Source: Alphaproteobacteria bacterium (GTDB taxonomy: Bacteria > Pseudomonadota > Alphaproteobacteria > UBA2966). From it: a stretch of DNA of 33,060 nucleotides. The position numbers were made by a program, and so were the translations under genes. The notes beneath the pieces were generated by a model. The model saw only the letters and a list, made by a program, of their open reading frames with translations. It searched no databases and had not been told where the DNA came from. Shown here piece after piece: positions 15,578 to 23,866 of the stretch (its first letter is position 1; each line of letters opens with the position of its first letter). The stretch lies in the NCBI GenBank assembly GCA_018654745.1, contig JABILA010000020.1, positions 1 through 33,060 of the forward strand. The letters are read 5' to 3'.

Positions 15578-15606
15578 ATCAAACCACACCTGCTTTTTTA
15601 TTGCAA
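15578..15606 (-). promoter_or_regulatory. Promoter candidate for the importer operon
   Basis: On the minus strand TTGCAA (15606-15601) is followed after 17 bp by TTTGAT (15583-15578), about 125 bp upstream of the binding-protein ATG. Each hexamer matches the consensus at four of six positions. Pattern only. Confidence 0.35.
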
Positions 15607-15676
15607 ATCAATGTCATTAAAAGGCACATAAACGTGAGACTGGAGACTTTGAAATATCGCGTGTTGGCGCTTGATT

Positions 15677-17245
15677 TTATACCTTTTTCATCGCTTCCGG
15701 CGATAACCTGATTGGAAATTCCGAGCGCAACAAGACATCTGTCTCAGCCGTCAAATGATTCGGAAAATAGGTGTCGAGGATTTTTCGCTTCTCCTCTATC
15801 GCCCGATCCAGAATATCGACACGGCCTAGTTCGGCCCAGATTTTCGGTGTCGTCCGATCACCAAAGGCTGGATACAGGTATTCGGTTTCCATAAGTTTCA
15901 TTGTCTGGTTATGCCCCAGATAATGGCCAGGTCCCTCCAGACAAACTTCCCGGATCGTTTCGATGGACACAGTATCTTCGTTCACCTCAATCCCGCGCAC
16001 ACATCGCAAGCCCTGCCCGATCATGTCATTATCAATGATCAAACTTTCGAGGCAAAACCCCATCAATGAGCCATGCATGCCAACTGATTCGTATACCAGA
16101 TTTACGCCTGCCAACCCTGCCATGACAGTCGAGATGCCTTTTTCATAACCTGATTGGGCATCCGGCAACTTGGCATCGGCCATACCTGCGGCTGAACCAC
16201 CCGGCAAATCATAAAATTGTGCCATTTGTCCGCAGGCAGCTGTAATCAAAGCTTGTTCCCCTGAACCGCCAGACATTGCCCCGGTACGCAGGTCCGAGAC
16301 AAAAGGCCAGGTTCCAAAGATGGCCGGATGGCCGGGCGCAATTGAATTGACATACACGACACCCGCCAGACATTCCGCCACGGCCTGTGCCAAAGTACCG
16401 GCAATTGCCGCCGGGGCCGTAGCTCCGGCCTGTCCCGCTGATAAAAGCAAAACCGGCATACCGCCCCGAATACAAGCTTCCATGACTTCGCAGGCTTCAG
16501 TTGCGAACTTCATGGGAGGGACCACAAAACAATTGGAATTGGAGACAAATGGCCGTGCCCGCCAGGCTGCTTCGTCGCCACTGGCGATATGAAGCATATC
16601 CAGAACCTGATGGACATTTTCCACGGATATAAAGCTGGCTCCGATATGCTTTGTAGTACCAGCCATGGCGGCATAGACCGTATTGATATCCAGCTCCAGC
16701 GTGGTTTCCAGGTCACGGGCAACCATTGGTCGCTGGAAAAAATGTACATTATCCAGGGTTTCAACTATCCGGGCCGCATCATAGATATCAGCCAAAGTCG
16801 ATTCGCGATATTCTCTCTTTTCCACGTCGACAACATGGACAGCAGCCCCTGCGGTGCCGTAATGCACGCGTGATCCCCCTGGATGCAAGTCGTACTTCGG
16901 ATTCTGAGCACAAAGGGGAAAGTTTCGTCCCGCTTTCGCCAACATGTCTTCGACCAGCGCAGGAGAAAAGCGTAACCGCCCATCATCACCCAACTGGGCT
17001 CCTGCAGCTGTCATCGCATCTATGCCCGATTGTGGTGCATCAGCGAGGCCTATTTCCTCCAGAATTTGCAATGCAGCCTGATGGATGCGCTTTACCCCAG
17101 CCTCATCCAGCGGTTTATACTGCCCTCCTTGCATACCACTTCGAACTGGTCTTTTTTCCTCAGCCAGTGGTGCCGCGCGAAGCGCTTGCCTGGCATTGCG
17201 ACCGCCAGATCGACGTGGTTTGGGTTGGGCAAGAGGCTCGGACAT
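15677..17245 (-). CDS. Trimethylamine methyltransferase (MttB) family protein, non-pyrrolysine, copy 2
   Basis: Second MttB-superfamily methyltransferase, 522 residues, clearly diverged from copy 1. It has no in-frame TAG, so pyrrolysine is not used. Family features include ILEEIGL, YDAARIVETLDNVHFF, FGTWPFVSDLRTGAMSGGSGE and GPGHYLGHNQTMKLMETEY. The basic start with RRSGGRNARQALRAAP resembles a motif that I recall in many alphaproteobacterial homologues. The ATG at 17245 is chosen because GGGAG lies 6 bp upstream; an in-frame TTG two codons earlier is part of the spacer. It is 15 bp downstream of FAD/GcvT copy 2 and is the last gene of its operon. It probably starts demethylation of a quaternary amine, with an unknown methyl acceptor. 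Confidence 0.94.
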   Translation of the reverse strand: MSEPLAQPKPRRSGGRNARQALRAAPLAEEKRPVRSGMQGGQYKPLDEAGVKRIHQAALQILEEIGLADAPQSGIDAMTAAGAQLGDDGRLRFSPALVEDMLAKAGRNFPLCAQNPKYDLHPGGSRVHYGTAGAAVHVVDVEKREYRESTLADIYDAARIVETLDNVHFFQRPMVARDLETTLELDINTVYAAMAGTTKHIGASFISVENVHQVLDMLHIASGDEAAWRARPFVSNSNCFVVPPMKFATEACEVMEACIRGGMPVLLLSAGQAGATAPAAIAGTLAQAVAECLAGVVYVNSIAPGHPAIFGTWPFVSDLRTGAMSGGSGEQALITAACGQMAQFYDLPGGSAAGMADAKLPDAQSGYEKGISTVMAGLAGVNLVYESVGMHGSLMGFCLESLIIDNDMIGQGLRCVRGIEVNEDTVSIETIREVCLEGPGHYLGHNQTMKLMETEYLYPAFGDRTTPKIWAELGRVDILDRAIEEKRKILDTYFPNHLTAETDVLLRSEFPIRLSPEAMKKV

Positions 17246-17260
17246 CTTCAACTCCCTTTG

Positions 17261-19729
17261 TCAGGAACGAACACGATCAGATTTGGGGTCATAAAGCGGT
17301 ACCAGCGAAGCTGTGGCGGCATAACGCTTGCCAGCAACTTCAATTTCATAATCAGAGGCGAGAATAGTGGCTGCAGCTTCTCCCGGCTCTGTCGGGACAT
17401 AACCTAGTCCGATCGCGCCACCCAGCCAGTGCCCGTAACTTCCCGACGAGATGTAACCAACGATCTCGCCATCTCTCAATATTGGCTCGGTGTGATAAAG
17501 CAGCGGGTCCGGATCAATCAATTGGAATTGCAAAAGACGACGGCTGAGGCCGGTCTCCCTTTTGGACAACACGGCATCACGTCCGATGAAGTGACCGAAC
17601 GCACCAACCGGTTTGTCAGTCTTGACCGCAAACCCAAATCCTGCCTCAAGGACGTGGTCTTCGTCCGTTATATCGTGGCCAAAGTGGCGATAGGCTTTTT
17701 CAATTCGACAACTATCAAGAACGTGCAATCCACAAAGCTTGAGATTAAATGCCTCACCTTTTTCCATCAGCTGCTCAAAGACATAGGCGGCCATATCGGT
17801 CGCTACATATATTTCCCACCCCAGTTCACCAACATAGGAAACTCTGTGGGCGCGCACCGGAGCCATCCCCAGTTCAATAGGCTGGGCAGTACCAAATGGA
17901 AAGTCTTCGTTCGACAGAGACACTGTCGTCAGCGTTGCCAGCAGATCGCGGGACCTGGGTCCCATGACGCAAATTACAGCCTCCATGGATGTCACGTCCG
18001 TAACAATAGATTGCGCATCCTTTGGCATTTGGCGTTCCAGCCAGGCGAGGTCACGCACGACTGTTGCCCCTGGTGTGACGATCAGGTAGGCAGTTTCGGA
18101 AAGTCGGGTGACGGTCAGATCTGCTTCTATGCCACCTCGTTGATTGAGCCATTGGGTATAGACAATGCCCCCAACTTCAACCGCGACATCGTTGGCACAA
18201 ATATATTGCAATACATCTTCAGCATCAGGCCCTTCAATGCGGAATTTACCGAACGAAGACATGTCAAAAAGCCCGACATCATTTCGGACGGCAAGGTGTT
18301 CGATCCTGGCGTATTCAAACCAGTTTTGCCGTTTCCAGGAATATTGGTATTCGGCTTTTTCACCCCTCTCAGCGGCATCAGCGGGAAGAAACCAGTTTGC
18401 CCGCTCCCAACCAGCCACTTCGCCGAAACAGGCACCAGCTGCTTTGAGATGTTCGTGTAGCGCGGAGCGGCGCAAGCCCCGTGCCGTCGCAAACTGGCGA
18501 TAGGGAAAATGATCGGCATACAAGAGTCCCAATGTCTCTTTTGAGCGTTCGACCAAATAGGTTCGCGAATTCTGAAAGGGTTGCATGCGCCGGATGTCAA
18601 CATCCCACAAGTCAAAGGGTGCCTCTCCACCATCCATCCATTGCGCAAGAGCCATACCTGCGCCACCCGCGGACTGGATACCAACCGAATTAAATCCAGC
18701 CGCAACGAAGAAGTTTTTCAGCTCAGGTGCTTCACCCAACAAGTATCGGTCATCAGGTGTAAAACTTTCCGGTCCATTGAAAAATGTATGTATGCCTGCC
18801 GTCGCCAGAATTGGAAGTCGGTTCACCGCTGCTTCCAGAATGGGTTCAAAATGATCGATATCTTCCGGCAACTGGTCGAAGCAGAAATTGTCCGGGATAC
18901 CGTCCATACCCCAGGGCTTCGCATTCAGCTCAAATGCACCTACCAGAAACTTCCCGGCGTCCTCCTTGTAATACGTGCATTCGTCGGGCACCCGTAGCAC
19001 CGGCTGCTTTGTCAGACCTTCGATGGCTTCTGTGACGATATAAAAATGTTCGCATGCCTGTAGAGGAACACTGACGCCAGCCATTTTTCCCAGTTCACGC
19101 CCCCACATCCCGGCACAGTTAACGACAAACTCGGCCTCGATATCGCCTTGTTCCGTTTGAACACCGGTAACCCTGCCTCCATCCTGACTGACTCCGGTGA
19201 CTTTCACATTTTCAAATATTTTTGCGCCATTCTGACGCGCCCCCTTTGCCAGGGCGAGCGTAATATTTGTCGGATCACCCTGCCCGTCTTTTGGCAAATA
19301 GACGCCACCAATAACGTCTTCCGTGTTCAGGTAATCATAGCAGCTCTTGATTTCGGCTGGATCGATCTCATCGATTTCAACACCGAAAGCGCGAGCCATT
19401 GAAGCACTGCGCTGCAGTTCCTCAAGGCGCTCACTGTTCAGTGCAACTGTCATCGAGCCTACGCGCCGGAACCCGGTGGCCAACCCGGTCTCTTCTTCCA
19501 GTTCGTAGTAGAGCTCCTGACTGTATTTCGCGAGGCGCGTCATGTTGCTGGTCGCCCGTAATTGGGCAATCAATCCGGCAGCATGCCAGGTGGTGCCGCT
19601 GGTTAGTTGCTTTCGTTCCAGAAGAACAACATCTTTCCAGCCCAGTTTCGCCAGATGATAAGCGACCGAACAGCCAACAATACCGCCGCCAACAATGACC
19701 GCACGTGCTTTGGATGGGAGTTCAGTCAT
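17261..19729 (-). CDS. FAD-dependent oxidoreductase/GcvT fusion (dimethylglycine/sarcosine dehydrogenase-like), copy 2
   Basis: Full-length 822-residue N-demethylase with the dinucleotide motif GGGIVG (14-19) and TTWHAAG, where H49 is the likely covalent FAD ligand. The middle region (~370-430) leads into the GcvT folate-binding domain and its C-terminal barrel. Of the three copies in the window this one looks closest to classical dimethylglycine/sarcosine dehydrogenase, for example in its KAYRHFGHDIT stretch around 700. It should oxidise an N-methyl group and form methylene-THF. The ATG follows the upstream copy's TGA by 2 bp, so translation is probably coupled, with AAGG 7 bp ahead. Which N-methyl substrate each copy prefers cannot be told from sequence. 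Confidence 0.93.
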   Translation of the reverse strand: MTELPSKARAVIVGGGIVGCSVAYHLAKLGWKDVVLLERKQLTSGTTWHAAGLIAQLRATSNMTRLAKYSQELYYELEEETGLATGFRRVGSMTVALNSERLEELQRSASMARAFGVEIDEIDPAEIKSCYDYLNTEDVIGGVYLPKDGQGDPTNITLALAKGARQNGAKIFENVKVTGVSQDGGRVTGVQTEQGDIEAEFVVNCAGMWGRELGKMAGVSVPLQACEHFYIVTEAIEGLTKQPVLRVPDECTYYKEDAGKFLVGAFELNAKPWGMDGIPDNFCFDQLPEDIDHFEPILEAAVNRLPILATAGIHTFFNGPESFTPDDRYLLGEAPELKNFFVAAGFNSVGIQSAGGAGMALAQWMDGGEAPFDLWDVDIRRMQPFQNSRTYLVERSKETLGLLYADHFPYRQFATARGLRRSALHEHLKAAGACFGEVAGWERANWFLPADAAERGEKAEYQYSWKRQNWFEYARIEHLAVRNDVGLFDMSSFGKFRIEGPDAEDVLQYICANDVAVEVGGIVYTQWLNQRGGIEADLTVTRLSETAYLIVTPGATVVRDLAWLERQMPKDAQSIVTDVTSMEAVICVMGPRSRDLLATLTTVSLSNEDFPFGTAQPIELGMAPVRAHRVSYVGELGWEIYVATDMAAYVFEQLMEKGEAFNLKLCGLHVLDSCRIEKAYRHFGHDITDEDHVLEAGFGFAVKTDKPVGAFGHFIGRDAVLSKRETGLSRRLLQFQLIDPDPLLYHTEPILRDGEIVGYISSGSYGHWLGGAIGLGYVPTEPGEAAATILASDYEIEVAGKRYAATASLVPLYDPKSDRVRS

Positions 19730-19731
19730 TA

Positions 19732-22173
19732 TCAGGCCTTTAGTCTTTCGTTGTCTGCGTCATAAAGGACTTCCGGGCCAACCACGGCTGGCACACGTTG
19801 TCCAAAAACTTCTACCTCAAGGGCTTCGCCCGGCACACACAAATCAGCCCGGATCGTCGACAAGGCAATGGACCGTTCGATGCGATAGCCATACCCCCCC
19901 GAAGTCACCAGGCCAACGCGGTCGTTGCCCTTCCAGACCGTTGCAAGATACGGCGCGTCTTCTTCGCCTGCCTCGACCAGTAAAGGTGCAAAACGTTCTT
20001 CACTCCCGGCTTGCATCTCAGCCTGCAGAGCAGATTTACCGATGAACTCAGGCTTGTCGAATTTGACAAACCGGTCCAGGGCGCCTGCCAACATGGTGTA
20101 ATCTGTTGAAAGATCTGCCTTCCAGGATCGATAACATTTTTCCAGTCTGAGGGAGTTCATGGCGTACATGCCAAAATGCCTGAGACCGAACTGTTCGCCT
20201 GCCGCGACGATGTCGATATAGGCGGCTTCCAGACAGGCAATTGGCAAATGTATTTCCCAACCCAGTTCACCGACATAAGAAACGCGGATAATCGTTCCTG
20301 TCCCTCCTGACAGTTCGACCGGTTGATGGCTGAGCCACGGGAATTCCTTGCTTCCAAGTTCGTTGCTCACCAGTGAAGACAGCAAATCCCGACTTTTTGG
20401 ACCGGAAACTACCAGGGTTCCCCAGTCCTCGGTGACATTTTCGATGTTGATTGATCCGCCCTCGGGCAGATGCGATTTCAGATAATCACCATCGTGCCAT
20501 TCAGCCCCGGCAGCGGTCAGCAACTGAAAACTGTCTTCCGAGAATCTGGTCAGTGTCATTTCCGTCAGAATACGGCCGCCAGGTGTCGCGAAATAGACCA
20601 AACCGATCCGGCCTGCTTTGGGAACGGCACCGGTTATCAGAGTACCCAGCCAATGTGCCGCCCCCTTGCCCGACACATTGAACCGCGAAAAACCGGGCAA
20701 ATCACAAATGCCAACGGCATCACGGACGGCCATACATTCTTCCTGCACAGCTTCCGCCCAGGGTCCATTCCGACAGAATGTTTCGCACGAATTAATATCC
20801 GTATCGTCACCCGGTCGCGCATACCAGGCTGCCCGTTCCCAACCTGCACTGGCAGTAAATTGTGCTCCCTGTTCCGTGAGTAAATCGTAAAGTGGCGAGA
20901 GGCGTTTTTCACGTGCAGCAGGCCATTCATAATGTGGAAAATTGATGGCATATTCGTGGCTATATATTTCGATCGCTTTTTTCACGGCGTAATCATTGTC
21001 GACGTAGCCTGTGTAGCGGCGCGGATCGATAGACCACATATCCCATTCTGTCTCCCCTTCTGTGACCCACTCCGCCAGCACTTTTCCAGCACCGCCGCCC
21101 TGGACAATGCCAAACGTAAAGACGCAGGCTTCAAAGGCATTTGGAACACCCGGCATCGGCCCCAACAGCGGATTTCCATCCGGTGCATAGGGTATGGGAC
21201 CGTTCACAATTTGCTTCAGACCCACCGAGCCAAGAATTGGCACGCGGGCGCAGGCGTCTTCCAGATACCAATCCAGACGATCTAGGTCATCCGGGTAGAG
21301 TTGAAAGGAGAAATCGTCTGGCATCGGATCATCAGGCGTTTGCCAATGAGCCTTGCAGTTTCTTTCATATGGCCCAAGCAAAAAGCCGTTTTTTTCCTGC
21401 CGCAAATAGTAGGAACTGTCCGGGTCTCGCAATAACGGCAGTTTTTTATCGTAGTTCTCCAGTTCAGAGATTTCGTCCGTCACCAGATACTGATGCGCCA
21501 ATGACACGCAGGGAATGTCGCGGCCAAACATCCGACCAACTTCGGCCGCATAGTACCCCGCTGCATTGACGACATACTCGCAACGAATTTCGCCCTTGGA
21601 TGTTTCGATAACCCATTCGCCATTTTCACGACGCACATTGTTTACGGGGCAAAAGCGAATAATTTTTGCGCCCATTTGCCGGGCCCCGGCGGCAAGCGCC
21701 TGGGTAAGCTGGGCCGGATCAATATCACCGTCGAGCGGATCCCATATTCCACCGACCAGGTCATGTGTTTCAAGAAAAGGGTAAACTTCTTTCATGTCGT
21801 CGTTCGACATCATTTCAAAATCGATGCCCTGGTAACGCGCCATGGACCGGACATGCTCAAACTCCTGCATGCGCTCCTTCGTATGCGCGAGACGAATTGA
21901 ACCCGTGACGTGATAGTTCATGGGGTAGTCGACTTCATCACCAAGTCGCTGGTACAGCTGGATCGAATAATTCTGCATTTTCATGATCGACCACGATCCT
22001 GAAAAATTCGGGCAGTTCCCTGCGGCGTGCCAGGTGGACCCGGAGGTTAGTTCATTTTTTTCCAGCAAGACGCAATCTGACCAACCTGCTTTCGCCAAGT
22101 GGTACAGGCAGGAGGAGCCGACAACGCCGCCGCCGATGATCACTACTCTTGCTGTGCCGGGCAAATCTGCCAC
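19732..22173 (-). CDS. FAD-dependent oxidoreductase/GcvT fusion (dimethylglycine/sarcosine dehydrogenase-like), copy 3
   Basis: 813-residue N-demethylase with the dinucleotide motif GGGVVG (14-19), STWHAAG with H49 as the likely covalent FAD site, then the GcvT domain (for example RVSYVGELGWEIHLP and SLRLEKCYRSWKADLSTDYT). Its FAD domain is closer to copy 1 than to copy 2: both share LDGxxDP in the FAD domain and SLRLEKxxxSW in the GcvT domain. It starts 19 bp after the regulator stop with AGGTGGCAG ahead of the ATG, and runs almost into copy 2. It is the first enzyme gene downstream of the XRE-cupin regulator, so it is likely under that protein's control. The substrate is a methylated amine of unknown identity. 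Confidence 0.93.
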   Translation of the reverse strand: MADLPGTARVVIIGGGVVGSSCLYHLAKAGWSDCVLLEKNELTSGSTWHAAGNCPNFSGSWSIMKMQNYSIQLYQRLGDEVDYPMNYHVTGSIRLAHTKERMQEFEHVRSMARYQGIDFEMMSNDDMKEVYPFLETHDLVGGIWDPLDGDIDPAQLTQALAAGARQMGAKIIRFCPVNNVRRENGEWVIETSKGEIRCEYVVNAAGYYAAEVGRMFGRDIPCVSLAHQYLVTDEISELENYDKKLPLLRDPDSSYYLRQEKNGFLLGPYERNCKAHWQTPDDPMPDDFSFQLYPDDLDRLDWYLEDACARVPILGSVGLKQIVNGPIPYAPDGNPLLGPMPGVPNAFEACVFTFGIVQGGGAGKVLAEWVTEGETEWDMWSIDPRRYTGYVDNDYAVKKAIEIYSHEYAINFPHYEWPAAREKRLSPLYDLLTEQGAQFTASAGWERAAWYARPGDDTDINSCETFCRNGPWAEAVQEECMAVRDAVGICDLPGFSRFNVSGKGAAHWLGTLITGAVPKAGRIGLVYFATPGGRILTEMTLTRFSEDSFQLLTAAGAEWHDGDYLKSHLPEGGSINIENVTEDWGTLVVSGPKSRDLLSSLVSNELGSKEFPWLSHQPVELSGGTGTIIRVSYVGELGWEIHLPIACLEAAYIDIVAAGEQFGLRHFGMYAMNSLRLEKCYRSWKADLSTDYTMLAGALDRFVKFDKPEFIGKSALQAEMQAGSEERFAPLLVEAGEEDAPYLATVWKGNDRVGLVTSGGYGYRIERSIALSTIRADLCVPGEALEVEVFGQRVPAVVGPEVLYDADNERLKA

Positions 22174-22192
22174 CTGATCGCTCCTGTGAATT

Positions 22193-22798
22193 CTAATAAA
22201 CCGGTGGTGAGATCACCCAAATAACGACCGCTGCTACTTCACCGGGATTGCGCCAGCGATAGGGAATCTCGTTCAAACGGAAACTGTCTCCAGCCTCAAG
22301 GTGAAAAAGTTGCTTGCCTATCCAGATGTCCAGAACACCCGAGACGACATAACCCGCCTCTTCGGTTTGACGCATCTCGAAATCACCCAGTTCTGCACCT
22401 GCTTCAAAAGTACTGCGTACCATCTCAAAACTTCCGCCGAGATCAGGAGACAGCAATTCCTCTGTCAAACCATCGGTTTGATTACCCAGCGCATGTCTGG
22501 ATCGTCCGCGAACGACTTTTCCGCGTTCTTCTTCCGGAGCGTCTTCGTTGTGGAAAAACAGGCCGATAGGCACTTCAAATGCCTCAGCGATAAGCCGAAG
22601 GTCAGAAATTGAGATATCTGAAATTCCTCGCTCAATTTGCGATATCCAGCCCTGGGAACGACCGACGATGATCGCAATTTCGGCCAGCGTGAGGCCACGA
22701 GACTTTCGCAATGTCCGCAATGCAGTCCCTATCGTTGTATCGGGCCTGGCAAATGTTTGAACGTCAGGAGACTTCAATTTCTTCTCGCTTCTATCCAA
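22193..22798 (-). CDS. XRE-family transcriptional regulator with C-terminal cupin domain
   Basis: Regulator of 201 residues: an XRE-type HTH at about 22-78 (LTLAEIAIIVGRSQGWISQIERG holds the recognition region; quoted in part by position 36-58) and a cupin-2 sensor domain at about 120-198 (ending VIWVISPPVY). Such proteins bind a small metabolite in the cupin and repress or activate a neighbouring catabolic operon. It is the first gene before FAD/GcvT copies 3 and 2 and MttB copy 2, 19 bp apart, so it is probably autoregulated with them. No ATG is available: the frame opens with TTG at 22798, or TTG at 22777, and neither has a strong ribosome site. The 10-bp palindrome at 22796-22830 overlaps the start. 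Confidence 0.92.
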   Translation of the reverse strand: MDRSEKKLKSPDVQTFARPDTTIGTALRTLRKSRGLTLAEIAIIVGRSQGWISQIERGISDISISDLRLIAEAFEVPIGLFFHNEDAPEEERGKVVRGRSRHALGNQTDGLTEELLSPDLGGSFEMVRSTFEAGAELGDFEMRQTEEAGYVVSGVLDIWIGKQLFHLEAGDSFRLNEIPYRWRNPGEVAAVVIWVISPPVY

Positions 22799-22830
22799 TA
22801 GTGAAAAAAATCACAATTTCTTCACTATTG
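22796..22830. promoter_or_regulatory. 10-bp perfect palindrome over the regulator start, likely operator
   Basis: CAATAGTGAA (22796-22805) and TTCACTATTG (22821-22830) are perfect inverted repeats around a 15-bp spacer, with a nested GTGA...TCAC at 22801-22814. A promoter candidate on the minus strand, TTGCGT (22854-22849), 17 bp, TCAATA (22831-22826), places its -10 box over one arm. This fits autoregulation by the XRE-cupin protein. Confidence 0.6.
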
Positions 22831-22882
22831 AACGGATATTTCTGAAAAACGCAAGAATAATTGTGCAGTCTGGAGGAAATCC

Positions 22883-23848
22883 CTAAATTGAGGCCCGACC
22901 GACAGGGACAACTTCGTATCCAGGGGCCTCAGGTTCGTCATCTGTCATTTCAGGCGGGAAGCCCGGGGCCTGGATTTCTATACCGCACGTATCTTCCAGG
23001 CGCTTAATGATATTCGGCGACAATTCACGCCCACCATATCGCGACATTCCATCCTTGAATATTTCGATCAGAAGCGGTGAAACCTCCAGCGGTATGCCCG
23101 CCCTGTCCGCAACCTCCTGAAACAGGCTGATATCCTTGACGACCAGATCCATGGTGAAATTGATGTCACGCGACCCGTTCAGGATCACCTGGCTTTCAGT
23201 TTCGTGTACAAACGAATTCCCGGAGGAAATCTTGATCGCCTCAAAGGTGGTGTTGAGATCCATGCCAGCGGACTTCGAGGTCACCAATGCTTCGCATAAC
23301 GTCACCAGATTTGCTGTGGCCAAATAGTTTGTCATGACTTTCAACACTGAGGCTGAGCCCAGTTCGCCAGTATGTAATATCCTTCTGCCCAACGCAGTCA
23401 GAATTGGCAGCACTTTTTCAAACGCATCACGGGAACCTCCACAGAAAATGGCGATATTCCCTGTTGCTGCCCGATGACATCCACCAGAAACGGGACAATC
23501 AACGGCATCAGCACCACGCGCCATTACCAGGGCACCCAGTCGTTTTACTTCGGCTTCGTCTGTTGTCGACATTTCCGCCCATACCTTGCCTTCTGAAAGT
23601 CCGGATAGTACGCCGTCATCGCCTTCGACAACTGCTGCGGATGCCGCAGGGCTGGGCAAGCATGTGATCACCATGTCGCATGCTTCAGCCATTTCCCGTG
23701 GCGTATCAGCCCATTTGGCACCTTGCTCCAGGAAAGGTTCCGCAACCTTGTGGTCGAGATCACGTACTGTCAGGTCGAAGCCATTACGCAGAAGACTGCC
23801 TGCCAGTTTTCCGCCCACGTTACCCAGTCCAATAAACCCAATTTTCAT
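22883..23848 (-). CDS. NAD(P)-dependent oxidoreductase, 3-hydroxyisobutyrate dehydrogenase family
   Basis: Beta-hydroxyacid dehydrogenase of 321 residues that reversibly oxidises a beta-hydroxy acid to the semialdehyde (or reduces it). The Rossmann motif GLGNVG is at 7-12, the substrate motif DCPVSGG at 117-123, and the catalytic Lys is K170 in LKVMTNY. The family is usually about 290-300 residues; the extra length is a C-terminal acidic tail (~295-321). It lies 18 bp after the aldehyde dehydrogenase gene with AGGGA ahead of the ATG, so the two are co-transcribed and may act in sequence on a semialdehyde. Substrate not assigned. Confidence 0.93.
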   Translation of the reverse strand: MKIGFIGLGNVGGKLAGSLLRNGFDLTVRDLDHKVAEPFLEQGAKWADTPREMAEACDMVITCLPSPAASAAVVEGDDGVLSGLSEGKVWAEMSTTDEAEVKRLGALVMARGADAVDCPVSGGCHRAATGNIAIFCGGSRDAFEKVLPILTALGRRILHTGELGSASVLKVMTNYLATANLVTLCEALVTSKSAGMDLNTTFEAIKISSGNSFVHETESQVILNGSRDINFTMDLVVKDISLFQEVADRAGIPLEVSPLLIEIFKDGMSRYGGRELSPNIIKRLEDTCGIEIQAPGFPPEMTDDEPEAPGYEVVPVGRASI

Positions 23849-23866
23849 CGTTTTGTTCCCTGATAA

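Noticed and set aside
8094..17245. Pyrrolysine-containing MttB genes
   Set aside because: Both MttB frames lack any in-frame TAG, and no pyrrolysine genes are seen in the window.
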